NCBI GenBank assembly: GCA_004348925.1
Contig: RCMX01000006.1
Span: forward strand, 151,223 to 215,222
From: Actinomycetota bacterium
Lineage (GTDB): Bacteria > Actinomycetota > Coriobacteriia > Anaerosomatales > Anaerosomataceae
Direction: 5' to 3'
DNA length: 64,000 bases
The notes under the pieces were generated by a model. The model saw nothing but the letters and a program-made list of their open reading frames with translations, had not been told where the DNA came from and searched no databases. A program made the translations under genes and the position numbers. Numbering within the stretch: position 1 is the first letter of the stretch; each line of letters begins with the position of its first letter. Positions 30,901 through 38,700 of the stretch are shown here, piece after piece.

Positions 30901-32153
30901 GTCACATGACCGCCAGCACCGCCAACGGTAAGGCGCTCTGTGAGACCTGCCACGACCCGCACGCCTCGGATAACGCACGTCTGACGGCGTGGACCCGTCC
31001 GGCTGGCGTGACATGGGCCGGTGGGCTCAGCATCGCGGGCTCGCGCGTGAACACAGGTACGGTCGCTCGCGAAGAGAACCTCTGCTACAAGTGCCACGGC
31101 AACGGCACGGCTGCCAATCCACGCGCAAACGGAGCGAAGGACGTCTACACGAAGGCGAACCTCGCCGGAAGCAACAACAAGCATGTCATGGCCACGTACG
31201 CAGGTCGGCACGCCGACACCGAGACCGCGGCACTCCTCGGCGGAACGAACCGCCACAGCGAGTGCACCGACTGCCACGATGCGCACGTCGCCAAGAAGGT
31301 CGGTGCTACGGCACTCGCCGCACACAATGGCACCTCGAGCAAGGCTGGCCCCGCGGTCTATGGCGCCTGGGGGACTCAGGTTTCTTTCGCCACATCGAAC
31401 TTCGGCGCCCCGACGGGCTTCACACCGGTGCGGCTTGCAGGCGCGGCAACCGACCACGAGGCGTACCTGTGCTTCAAGTGCCACAGCAGCAACACGTCGG
31501 TGCCAAGCGGCCAGACCAACATCGCGCAGGAGTTCAACCCGAGCAACTTCTCGTACCACAACGTTCTCGGACAGGGTGTCGGCGTGCAGAGCACATTCAC
31601 GTTCGTCGACTCAGGTGGAACGACGCGGACGCAGACCTGGACTCCCCCCGCGGCCTCAACGTTCCTCAAGGCTGGCTGGAACGAAAACAGCATGATGACC
31701 TGCACTGACTGCCACTCGAACTCGCAGAACTCCGCAACGCAGGCGGCCGGTCCGCACGGATCAAGTGTTCAGTGGATGCTCGATCCGGGGTACACGAACT
31801 GGACGAACACGACCTCGCTCACCAACTACAGCACCGTCATCTGCGGCAAATGCCACACCGGACTTGCCACCAGCAACGTGGTGCATTCTGAGCACGACTC
31901 GCGCGGCGCCGAGGGTGGCTACTGCCGGTACTGCCACATCAAGACACCGCATGGCTGGAAGCGGCCTCGCATGATCGGGTACACAACGGACGCGCCGGCA
32001 TACGCGACTATTCCCAACGGCGTTTCGAAGCTGCGCGCAAACAAGAACTACACCTCCAACAACTGGTCGAAGGACGCAAGCGGTGACTGCTCGGCCGGGT
32101 GCGATACCGGTGCGCACCCTTCAACGCTCACCGGTGCAACCTACTGGCCGTAG
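27948..32153 (+). CDS. Secreted 15-haem cytochrome c with inserted Kelch-like region
   Basis: A 1401-residue exported multihaem cytochrome. The start is the ATG at 27948, with GGAGGTG 6 bases ahead; an ATG 30 bases upstream has no ribosome site. A signal peptide ends near SAAYAA. I count 15 CxxCH motifs: six near the N-terminus (CNRCH, CYTCH, CAACH, CLGCH, CEVCH, CFKCH) and nine in the C-terminal third, ending with CGKCH and CRYCH. Several are followed two residues later by another His (CHSPH, CHDPH), as in doubled-CxxCH proteins. Before them is a fibronectin-like domain (about 30-135). Between the haem clusters lies a haem-free, about 470-residue region with Kelch-like YDPATAAWS and YDPATDSWA. 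A last CSAGC lacks the His. Extracellular electron transfer is the likely role. Confidence 0.9.
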   Translation: MSASRKLVRIAGVLALAIIMLGIASAAYAAVPTTPVLRDAWVSDVGKVSLRWDASTDASGHPVKYDIYRDVIPITSATIASRSLSPVVSNYTGVTIQVNAASAEATQSYVWYYAVAANDSQATPQRSGPSISVSPNVHGYRMDPNIVSCNRCHSTHGAYQVPYQSKELCYTCHGNTNAASAQGAKSSKNTQASFYDYTGQTAGSKHRNQYMIDNNKNCAACHSPHRSSYFYDTSGTYQASSSYRMMLRITYGKALYAYVSNNAAPAANNEACLGCHGATMVFEGKTIAGSTSIALAGGPNAFANTAGDHNTAGYATSAHGNATIFSNDYPATSPGVQCEVCHDNHGSATTRLIDYRRSRTSDANANKQAGLCFKCHSASSAESKVAAGYSKPFSWNGRDVQAEFSRASHHPYATTTGSMVPTVHNTFAQTTQAEFNSDTLSNTQTTATSDGEITLAQYTTTITPPMQVLVYGNQGGARTLSSYDPATAAWSTAPLDNTLWNPGSGSSAFFLDNKVYVTRAGGTLTQAIYDPATDSWAASQSLPANIGLGGDSTINTTTADTCVYYSSAGGTSSTIMWWNYTGTSTGQFNFQTTGSNRVLGTGSAIAYAPGADRLFVIYQNGTAGDGGLYFRADPARSTVDADFTAGPLVVSDTSTRYNRMAYFKVGNTEYLLILGRDTGDSRDTIVVSNLAGTPTKTDVNVDPFGGSSTNDGVSLQWDGGSYIYAIRGNSSTDFRRALIPSNPVTGTWTWETLPASFTQAAGSSIAAGLVQPADVTGQAYRLSGTATTPDILPYASAYKWGTVSWTESEPAGTGLTVTVEGWNGSAWTTLANAVGTSSIDLSAHTVAAYPKIRLRANLSTSDNQLTPVLSEWAATSIYDVFTTGQGSLTCANCHNVHYNQAQKASGAWDMARASDPDNTKLVVSSTAYGSTAADFCMRCHDGASSPATVTANTLVPYSAAFGTVSAPYFPGWDKNASGYRFADSGHMTASTANGKALCETCHDPHASDNARLTAWTRPAGVTWAGGLSIAGSRVNTGTVAREENLCYKCHGNGTAANPRANGAKDVYTKANLAGSNNKHVMATYAGRHADTETAALLGGTNRHSECTDCHDAHVAKKVGATALAAHNGTSSKAGPAVYGAWGTQVSFATSNFGAPTGFTPVRLAGAATDHEAYLCFKCHSSNTSVPSGQTNIAQEFNPSNFSYHNVLGQGVGVQSTFTFVDSGGTTRTQTWTPPAASTFLKAGWNENSMMTCTDCHSNSQNSATQAAGPHGSSVQWMLDPGYTNWTNTTSLTNYSTVICGKCHTGLATSNVVHSEHDSRGAEGGYCRYCHIKTPHGWKRPRMIGYTTDAPAYATIPNGVSKLRANKNYTSNNWSKDASGDCSAGCDTGAHPSTLTGATYWP

Positions 32154-32176
32154 GGCAGGGCGAGGAAGCGGGGGAA

Positions 32177-32209
32177 CTGAAGGGTCGCGCGAATCGCGCG
32201 GCCCTTCAG
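32177..32209 (+). terminator. Strong stem-loop after the cytochrome gene
   Basis: A 15-bp stem with one G-T pair and a 3-base AAT loop, 23 bases after the cytochrome stop. It lacks a T tail on the plus strand, so it may stabilise the 3' end of the message instead of, or as well as, terminating it. Confidence 0.55.
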
Positions 32210-32289
32210 ACCGAACGGGAACTCGGCACGTAAGATGCTAGTATGAGGACCTAAGCATTAACCGACCTTAGCCGGTTGGATTTGGGACG

Positions 32290-33468
32290 GTGCACGTGCA
32301 CGTAACCGCGTACAGGAAGACTGCGGCGCGAGTCATCGCCGCCACCATCATCGCGAGCATGCTGCTTGCGACGCCTGTCTACGCTGCCCCCTCGACTGCA
32401 TCCACGGCCACCGCCGACATCCCCGTCGCTACCAGCGCGCAGACTGCCGAGTTCCGCGCTGAACTCGCCCGCCGTCAGGCGCGTCTCGACGAGTTCAAGG
32501 CCGAGCTCGATGAGCTCGACCGCGAACTCGCGATCGCCGCCGAAGCGTACAACGCCTCCGTCGAGGAGCTGAACGCCACCAAGGCGCGGCTCTCGGTCAC
32601 GCAAATCGACCTCGATAACGCGCAGGCCGCGTACAGCTATCAGAACGACCTGCTCAATCAGCGCGCCGCAGACATCTACCGCAATGGGCAGCTCAACGTG
32701 CTCGACACCCTGCTGAGCGCCAAATCCGTGAGCGACCTTATCGGCAGGATCCGCTTCCTGAACGCGCTGGGCGAAAGCGACGCCGACATCACCGCAACGC
32801 TTCGCGCACAGCGCGACCAGATCAAGCAGACCGCCGACGACCTCAAGACCGCCGAGCAGAAGGCCGAGGAGCTTGAGTTCACGCTCAAGGCCCGGCAGAT
32901 CGAGGTGCTGCTGCGCGTGCAGGAGCGCCAGGAGATGCTCGCTCAGGCCGAGGCAGACCTGATCGAGCTGCTCGACAGCGAAGCGGCACGCCGCCAGATG
33001 GACGAAGCGGCGCTCATGCGCGAGATCCTCTCGGGGGCCAACAAGGCCGGCATCCAGGTCGTGCCGGGCACGCCTGTGGAGACCGCGCTCGCCTACCACG
33101 GCATCCCCTACCTCTGGGGCGGCGCGACGCCGTCGGCGTTCGACTGCTCCGGGCTCGTGTTGTACGTCTACAAGCAACACGGCGTGAACCTGCCGCACTA
33201 CTCCCGCGCGCAGTTCGCGATGGGCACAGCAGTGTCCGCAACCGATCTTCAGCCCGGCGATGCTGTCTTCTTCGGATCGCCCGTCTACCACGTTGGTCTC
33301 TACGTGGGTGCTGGCTACTTCATCCACGCACCCCGCACCGGCGACTTTGTGAAGCTCTCCAAGCTCGCAGATCGCTCGGACTACGCCGGCGCACGCCGCT
33401 ACGACTGGTCATACCGCACAGCTCCGGTCATCGGCGCCAGAACGAATCCTCTGGCCGCAGTGCGGTAG
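32290..33468 (+). CDS. Secreted NlpC/P60 peptidoglycan endopeptidase with coiled coil
   Basis: A 392-residue cell-wall hydrolase. A signal peptide (to about TPVYA) is followed by a long coiled coil (about 45-245, heptad-rich with many Glu, Ala and Leu) like PcsB/RipA-type hydrolases, then a C-terminal NlpC/P60 domain. That domain has the catalytic Cys in FDCSGLVLY, His in YHVGLYVG, and the third polar residue His in YFIHAP. The start is a GTG at 32290 with only a weak GGGACG. The coiled coil probably holds the enzyme inactive until a divisome partner such as FtsEX acts, as known for relatives. It precedes tldD by 43 bases. Confidence 0.9.
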   Translation: MHVHVTAYRKTAARVIAATIIASMLLATPVYAAPSTASTATADIPVATSAQTAEFRAELARRQARLDEFKAELDELDRELAIAAEAYNASVEELNATKARLSVTQIDLDNAQAAYSYQNDLLNQRAADIYRNGQLNVLDTLLSAKSVSDLIGRIRFLNALGESDADITATLRAQRDQIKQTADDLKTAEQKAEELEFTLKARQIEVLLRVQERQEMLAQAEADLIELLDSEAARRQMDEAALMREILSGANKAGIQVVPGTPVETALAYHGIPYLWGGATPSAFDCSGLVLYVYKQHGVNLPHYSRAQFAMGTAVSATDLQPGDAVFFGSPVYHVGLYVGAGYFIHAPRTGDFVKLSKLADRSDYAGARRYDWSYRTAPVIGARTNPLAAVR

Positions 33469-33511
33469 ACTGGTTCTCACACCAGATCACCCCCGCGTCA
33501 GAAGGATCGCC

Positions 33512-34954
33512 ATGAGAGACCTCGTCACCACCGCGCTGGATGCTGCCGCGTCCGCCGGTTCCACCTATGCCGACGCCCGTGTCGTGCTTACCTCCGAGGA
33601 GCGCATCTCGGTACGCACCGGTCGCGTCGAAGGCATCGAGTCCTCAGACTCGCTCGGCATCGGGATCCGCGTGATCGCCGACGGCGCTTGGGGGTTCGCG
33701 TCCACCTCTGCGCTCACGCCCGACGCCATCCGCGCGGCCGCGCGCCAGGCGGTCGCCATTGCGCGGGCCTCGGCCATCACAGCCGCAGCACCGGTGCGTC
33801 TCTCGGCAGTCGGCGTCTTCGACGACGTGTGGCGCGGACCGTGCGAGATCGATCCGTTCACGGTGCCCCTCGAAGAGAAGCTCGCGCTGCTGCTCTCGGC
33901 CGATGAGGGCCTGCGCACCCAGGAGGCGGTCACGGTCTCGAGCGCGTCGCTCGGCTTCATCAAGGTCGAGAAGGTCTTCGGTTCCTCGGAAGGCAGCATG
34001 ATCGAGCAGTCGTACGTGGAGAGCAGCGCCGGCCTCACCGCCTACGCGCTCGGCGATGGCGAGGTGCTCCCCCGCTCCTACCCCAACAGCCACGGCGGAC
34101 AGGCGATCCAGGGCGGCTGGGAAGCGATACTCGCCCTCGACCTCATCGGCAACGCCCCGCGTGTGGCCGAGGAGGCAGCCGCGCTCATCTCGGCGATGCC
34201 ATGCCCGGCAACCACCACGACCGTGATCATCGACGGCAGCCAACTCGCGCTGCAGGTGCACGAGAGCGTGGGGCACCCGACCGAGCTCGACCGCGTGCTT
34301 GGCGACGAGGCCGCCTTCGCGGGAACGTCGTTCGTGCAGCTGAGCGACCTCGACTCGCTGCGCTACGGCAGCACGCATGTCTCGGTGGTGTCCGACGCGA
34401 CGGTACCCGGGTCGCTCGGCAGTTTCGGGTACGACGACGAGGGCGTGCCGGCGCAGCGAGACTACATCGTGCGCGAGGGCCTCTTCACAGGCTTTCAGAG
34501 CTCGCGTGAGGCCGCTGCGGCCATCGGGCGGACCAGCAACGGCTGCATGCGTGCCGACGGCTGGAATCGCATCCCGCTGGTGCGCATGACGACGCTCTCG
34601 CTTGAGCCCGGAACCTGGAGCCGGGACGACCTCATCGCCGACACCGAGGACGGCATCTACTTCGAGACCAACAACTCCTGGTCGATCGACGACCGGCGTC
34701 TCAACTTCCAGTTCGCGTGCGAGATCGGCTGGGAGATCAAGGGCGGGAAGCTTGGCCGCATGATCAAGAACCCCAACTACACCGGCATCACGCCGAAGTT
34801 CTGGGGCAGCTGCGACGCGGTCTGCTCGGCAGAGCACTGGCAGGTCTGGGGACTTCCCAACTGCGGCAAGGGCGAGCCGATGCAGGTCGCGCACGTGGCG
34901 CACGGCGCCGCACCCGCACGATTCCGCGACGTCCAGGTGGGGGTGGGACGATGA
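33512..34954 (+). CDS. tldD: TldD-type metalloprotease subunit
   Basis: A 480-residue zinc protease of the TldD/PmbA family. HESVGHPTELDR holds the HExxxH zinc motif found only in the catalytic TldD subunit. AGAAGGATCGCC precedes its ATG. Its stop overlaps the next gene (ATGA), which encodes the partner subunit. The pair degrades unfolded peptides and processes peptide precursors in other bacteria; no ribosomally made peptide gene is evident nearby. Confidence 0.94.
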   Translation: MRDLVTTALDAAASAGSTYADARVVLTSEERISVRTGRVEGIESSDSLGIGIRVIADGAWGFASTSALTPDAIRAAARQAVAIARASAITAAAPVRLSAVGVFDDVWRGPCEIDPFTVPLEEKLALLLSADEGLRTQEAVTVSSASLGFIKVEKVFGSSEGSMIEQSYVESSAGLTAYALGDGEVLPRSYPNSHGGQAIQGGWEAILALDLIGNAPRVAEEAAALISAMPCPATTTTVIIDGSQLALQVHESVGHPTELDRVLGDEAAFAGTSFVQLSDLDSLRYGSTHVSVVSDATVPGSLGSFGYDDEGVPAQRDYIVREGLFTGFQSSREAAAAIGRTSNGCMRADGWNRIPLVRMTTLSLEPGTWSRDDLIADTEDGIYFETNNSWSIDDRRLNFQFACEIGWEIKGGKLGRMIKNPNYTGITPKFWGSCDAVCSAEHWQVWGLPNCGKGEPMQVAHVAHGAAPARFRDVQVGVGR

Positions 34955-36294
34955 GGCTGTCCGAAGACCAGGTTCGCGCACTGGCGGCGCGCGCAGTAGC
35001 GCTCACGCACGCCGACGAGGCCGAGGCCGTCGTGATGGCGAACGACGCCGCACTCACACGCTTCGCGAACAACCGCATCCACCAGAACGTGGCCGAGGAG
35101 AACACCACCGTCTCGGTGCGCGCCGTTCTCGGCACGCGCACTGGCGTTGCGAGCACCAACCGCCTGGATGACGACGCGCTCGCCGCGTGCTGCGAGGCAG
35201 CGGTCGCAGCCGCGCGCGTGGCGCCCGAGGACCCCGCGTTCCCGGGACTGCCCGCACCCGCGCCCATCGAGCGCATCGAGCGTGTGTGCGCGAGCACGCA
35301 GGCGTTCGATGCCGAGGCACGCGCGCACGCAGCGGCCTCGATCATCGAGCAGTCGAAGGTGCGGGGTCTCTCGGCAGCAGGGACCGTCGCCCGCGTGGAC
35401 TACGCGGTCGGCATCGCGAACTCTCGCGGCATCGACGCCGCGATGGCCGTCACCGACGTGAAGGCGACCGTGCTCTCCACCGGCACCGACGGCGGCAGCG
35501 GCTGGGCGTCGTGGCTGGGGTGCGATGCGTCGCGCTTCGCGCCCGAGGCGCTCGGCGACGAGGCCGCTACGCTCGCGCAGCGCTCGGAAGTGCCCGGCTC
35601 GCTCGATCCGGGCGCGTACGCGGTCGTGCTTGCGCCCGAGGCCGTCTCGGACGTGCTCGACTTCCTTGGCTATCTCGGCTTCGGCGCGCAAGCCGTCGAC
35701 GAGAAGTCGTCGTTCATCGCCGGACACGAAGGCGAGCGGCTCCTCTCGGAGCTCATCACGCTGACCGACAACGCGCTTTCTGCCGAGACGGTCGGCCTCA
35801 CGTTCGACTTCGAGGGCTGCCCCAAGCGACGCACGCCGCTCGTGGAGGCCGGCGTCGTGCGCGGGCCCGTCACCGACTCGTACTGGGCAGCCAAGCTCGG
35901 TGTGCCGAACTCGGGACATGCGCTCCCCGCGCCCAACCCGTACGGCCCGCTACCGATGAACCTCGAGCTCGCCGCCGGCGAGACGCGAGTGGACGAGATG
36001 ATCGCAAGCGTGGAGCGCGGCCTCTACATCACGCGCTTCCACTACGTGAACGTCGAGGACCCGGTGCGCGCGGTCCTCACCGGCATGACGCGGGACGGCA
36101 CCTTCCTCATCGAGGGCGGCCGCCTCACACAGCCGGTGAAGAACGTGCGCTTCACACAGAGCGCCGTCGACGCGCTTGCGAACGTGGAGGCCGTCGGCGA
36201 CCGACGTGTGCTTGTCGGCCCCGAAGAGGGCGGCGCGAACCTCACGCCGACCCTCCTTATCGGAAGCTGGCAGGTCACCGGTCAGACGCGGTAG
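34951..36294 (+). CDS. pmbA: TldE/PmbA subunit
   Basis: The 447-residue partner of TldD. The ATG at 34951 overlaps the tldD stop; the frame continues upstream inside tldD, but that part is a shadow. It lacks the HExxxH motif, as PmbA/TldE proteins do. The N-terminal NNRIHQNVAEENTTVSVRA and C-terminal NVEDPVRAVLTGMTRDG are typical of the family. It probably forms the heterodimeric protease with TldD. Confidence 0.92.
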   Translation: MRLSEDQVRALAARAVALTHADEAEAVVMANDAALTRFANNRIHQNVAEENTTVSVRAVLGTRTGVASTNRLDDDALAACCEAAVAAARVAPEDPAFPGLPAPAPIERIERVCASTQAFDAEARAHAAASIIEQSKVRGLSAAGTVARVDYAVGIANSRGIDAAMAVTDVKATVLSTGTDGGSGWASWLGCDASRFAPEALGDEAATLAQRSEVPGSLDPGAYAVVLAPEAVSDVLDFLGYLGFGAQAVDEKSSFIAGHEGERLLSELITLTDNALSAETVGLTFDFEGCPKRRTPLVEAGVVRGPVTDSYWAAKLGVPNSGHALPAPNPYGPLPMNLELAAGETRVDEMIASVERGLYITRFHYVNVEDPVRAVLTGMTRDGTFLIEGGRLTQPVKNVRFTQSAVDALANVEAVGDRRVLVGPEEGGANLTPTLLIGSWQVTGQTR

Positions 36295-36316
36295 GGCGCT
36301 TTCGCTCTACCGCTTT
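36287..36316. terminator. Bidirectional terminator between convergent genes
   Basis: A 9-bp stem with one G-T pair (36289-36297 with 36304-36312) and a 6-base loop spans the 12-base gap between pmbA and the M6 protease gene, overlapping both ends. Short pyrimidine runs flank it. It is likely to serve both convergent transcripts. Confidence 0.5.
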
Positions 36317-38700
36317 CTCGGCCACAGCAGCACGAGCAGACCGATCATCACAAGCAGCCCGGCACCGCCGAGCTCCCACAGGATCGGGTCGACTGCCGCC
36401 AGGCCGGTCGGCCCGCCGCCACCGGGAGCGAGCGGAAGAAGCGCTGGCTCAAGCGGGTCGCCTTCGAGTTTCGTGGACTGCTCGGCGCCTGGTGCAATCG
36501 ACGCCTTCTCGGGCTCGCCTTGCGCAACGCTGCCTTCGGTATCGCTGTATGCTGCCGCACGGACATCGAAATCGAGTGTGAGATCCACGCTCTTCGCCGC
36601 CTCGGGGAGCGCGTCGGCGAAAGCCTGCGTATCCTGCGAACTCACGACGAACCTGGCCGTCGACGCCATCTCGGGCGGCAGGAGGATCCACTCGTCATCC
36701 ATCGCCATGTCGCCGGAGGTGATCGCGCCAGCCACCGGCACCTCGTACTCGCCGGTCTCGTAGTTCATGCCGATGTGCGTGCCGTCCGGCAGGTACGCGT
36801 GCAGGTCGAGATCCGGTTGCGGCATCGGCCTGCCGGTCGTCTCCTTGCTCGCCGGGCCCGAAGGGATGATGAACGGCGTGTTCGTGAGCGAGGGCTGCAG
36901 AATCGCACCGGCGCTTGTCCCACTCGCGTTGGAGACCTTCTTCACATCCTTGAGCGGCGTGAATACGACCTCGTTCTCGCTGGCTGCGGAGGAGAACTTC
37001 CCGTCCTTCAGTTCAACCCTGAAGCGCTTCGACGGGTCTTCCCATGAAGGATGCGAGTTGTCGAGCCGGGCCAGGTAGTTGGCGCTTCTCGGCCAGCCGG
37101 GACGCGACTCGTTCTCTTTTCCGATTCGCTCCTTCACGCGATACACGATGACGCCGTCGCCTTGCCATCCGGAGATGTCCATCCAATCGGGCGCGATTGC
37201 CGAGAGCTTCCCAAGCGGCCGCTTCGCGTATTCCTGGTCGAGTGCGCGACCGTCCATGATGACACGGACCTTGCGACCGTCTGCCTCCTTGTACTCGATG
37301 CACGGTATCTCTATGGCGTCCGAGGTGCCCGTGCTAAGCGTCGGCACGGTGAGCGTCTGCTTCTTGGCGTCCACACCGATGGTGCGGAATTCGGCCCAGT
37401 CGAGCCACCACTGCGAGAAGCCGCTCAGCGTCGATCCGCCCTCGGATTTCGACATGAGGAAGTAGTTGCCCACCGTCTCCTGCGTGATGTTCGAGTACTC
37501 ATCTACGCCGTAGTAGTCCTTGCCGTTGGGGTACAGGTCGGGCAGCGAGTATGTCTCAACGCCGAGATCGCTTTCGCGGCGATCGTTACCCAGGCCATGT
37601 GCGATCTCGTGCAACAACGTTCCGACAGACCACCGTGGCATGTGGATGAAGCTCCCACGACGCTCACCAAGGCCCTTGCCTGCTATGGCCGGGACGCCCT
37701 TCTCGGACATGCTCTGCCACGGATACGACCAGCCGAGGTACCCCGACCAGAAGTTGCGCCAGTTCGGCGCCTGTTTGTCCGACGCAGGAGGGACGAACAC
37801 GATGACGCTCACGGGCCCGTCGGCCGCCTTGGCCGCTGCATCCGCCACACCGGATGCGCCGAGCACCTCCTGGAAGTACTCCCATGTCTCGCCGAACTTG
37901 TCCTCGTACGCCTTGACGGGGTAGCCCTTGCCGTCGTTCGTGAGCCACTCGATGGAGCCCACCAGCGCTTTGCCGTGGCTCATGACCTTCCAGTAGTCGG
38001 CGGATGCCTCGACGAGATCCTTGAGCTTCTGCTCATCTCCAGATTCGAATTCATAGCCTTTGGGTGTCGCCATAACGCACACCAGGTGAAGCGTGTCGTC
38101 GGGGATGACACCACCGCTGTTGCGCACTTCCGGCGCGGTGCCATCGGGCACGTCGATCCTGATCGACGTCATCTCGCTCTGTAGGGTGCCGTCACCGATG
38201 ACGGTGCTTGCGAACACGACATTCTCCCCGGGCGCGAAGTCTGCAGCGTCAAGCGCCAGTGCCCACTCTCGCGTCTCGGGAGAAACGGAAGCAACACGGG
38301 TGGCAGAGGTGACCTCGTAGGTCGCAGGCGTGTAGTCGCCCTCGTCGGCAACGCGCGCGGGGACGACGTACAGGCGAACGTACGCGGCATCGTTCGGGTT
38401 CGCCTCGGCCACGTCTTTGGCGAGCGCGGACCACCCCTTCACGTCGACCGGCAGCCCCGGCTGCTCACCGTTGGCGGGTGTCACGATCCACGGCTGCGGG
38501 ACCCCCACCGCACCGGTCACTCCGATCTGCTCCAGGAACGTCTCGTAGTCGATCTTCGTCTCATTGACCGGCTTCTGGACCTCGGGCGTGTCGCCGCCGG
38601 TACACGCTATCGAGAAGCTTGCGAATAGCGAGATGGTGAGCAGTGCCGCAACGAGCGTGCGGGCGCGGCGGCTACGAAGACGCTCAGCCACGGGACTCAC
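36307..38700 (-). CDS. Exported M6-like metalloprotease with C-terminal membrane anchor
   Basis: A 797-residue exported protein. The N-terminus (ISLFASFSIACTGG) looks like a lipoprotein signal with Cys33. The catalytic segment LLHEIAHGLGNDRRESD matches HExxHxxGxxD of M6 (immune inhibitor A-like) metalloproteases, with a further Met-containing stretch (NYFLMSK) after it. The C-terminus ends in a helix (GLLVMIGLLVLLW) and PRKR, so the protease would be held at the cell surface. The GTG start lies 17 bases inside the LppM-like gene, so it is translationally coupled to the zinc-ribbon operon. Its target is unknown; the neighbouring surface proteins are candidates. Confidence 0.82.
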   Translation of the reverse strand: MSPVAERLRSRRARTLVAALLTISLFASFSIACTGGDTPEVQKPVNETKIDYETFLEQIGVTGAVGVPQPWIVTPANGEQPGLPVDVKGWSALAKDVAEANPNDAAYVRLYVVPARVADEGDYTPATYEVTSATRVASVSPETREWALALDAADFAPGENVVFASTVIGDGTLQSEMTSIRIDVPDGTAPEVRNSGGVIPDDTLHLVCVMATPKGYEFESGDEQKLKDLVEASADYWKVMSHGKALVGSIEWLTNDGKGYPVKAYEDKFGETWEYFQEVLGASGVADAAAKAADGPVSVIVFVPPASDKQAPNWRNFWSGYLGWSYPWQSMSEKGVPAIAGKGLGERRGSFIHMPRWSVGTLLHEIAHGLGNDRRESDLGVETYSLPDLYPNGKDYYGVDEYSNITQETVGNYFLMSKSEGGSTLSGFSQWWLDWAEFRTIGVDAKKQTLTVPTLSTGTSDAIEIPCIEYKEADGRKVRVIMDGRALDQEYAKRPLGKLSAIAPDWMDISGWQGDGVIVYRVKERIGKENESRPGWPRSANYLARLDNSHPSWEDPSKRFRVELKDGKFSSAASENEVVFTPLKDVKKVSNASGTSAGAILQPSLTNTPFIIPSGPASKETTGRPMPQPDLDLHAYLPDGTHIGMNYETGEYEVPVAGAITSGDMAMDDEWILLPPEMASTARFVVSSQDTQAFADALPEAAKSVDLTLDFDVRAAAYSDTEGSVAQGEPEKASIAPGAEQSTKLEGDPLEPALLPLAPGGGGPTGLAAVDPILWELGGAGLLVMIGLLVLLWPRKR

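Noticed and set aside
34717-34950. Upstream extension of the TldE/PmbA frame
   Set aside because: It lies inside tldD in another frame; the ATGA overlap start at 34951 matches the family.
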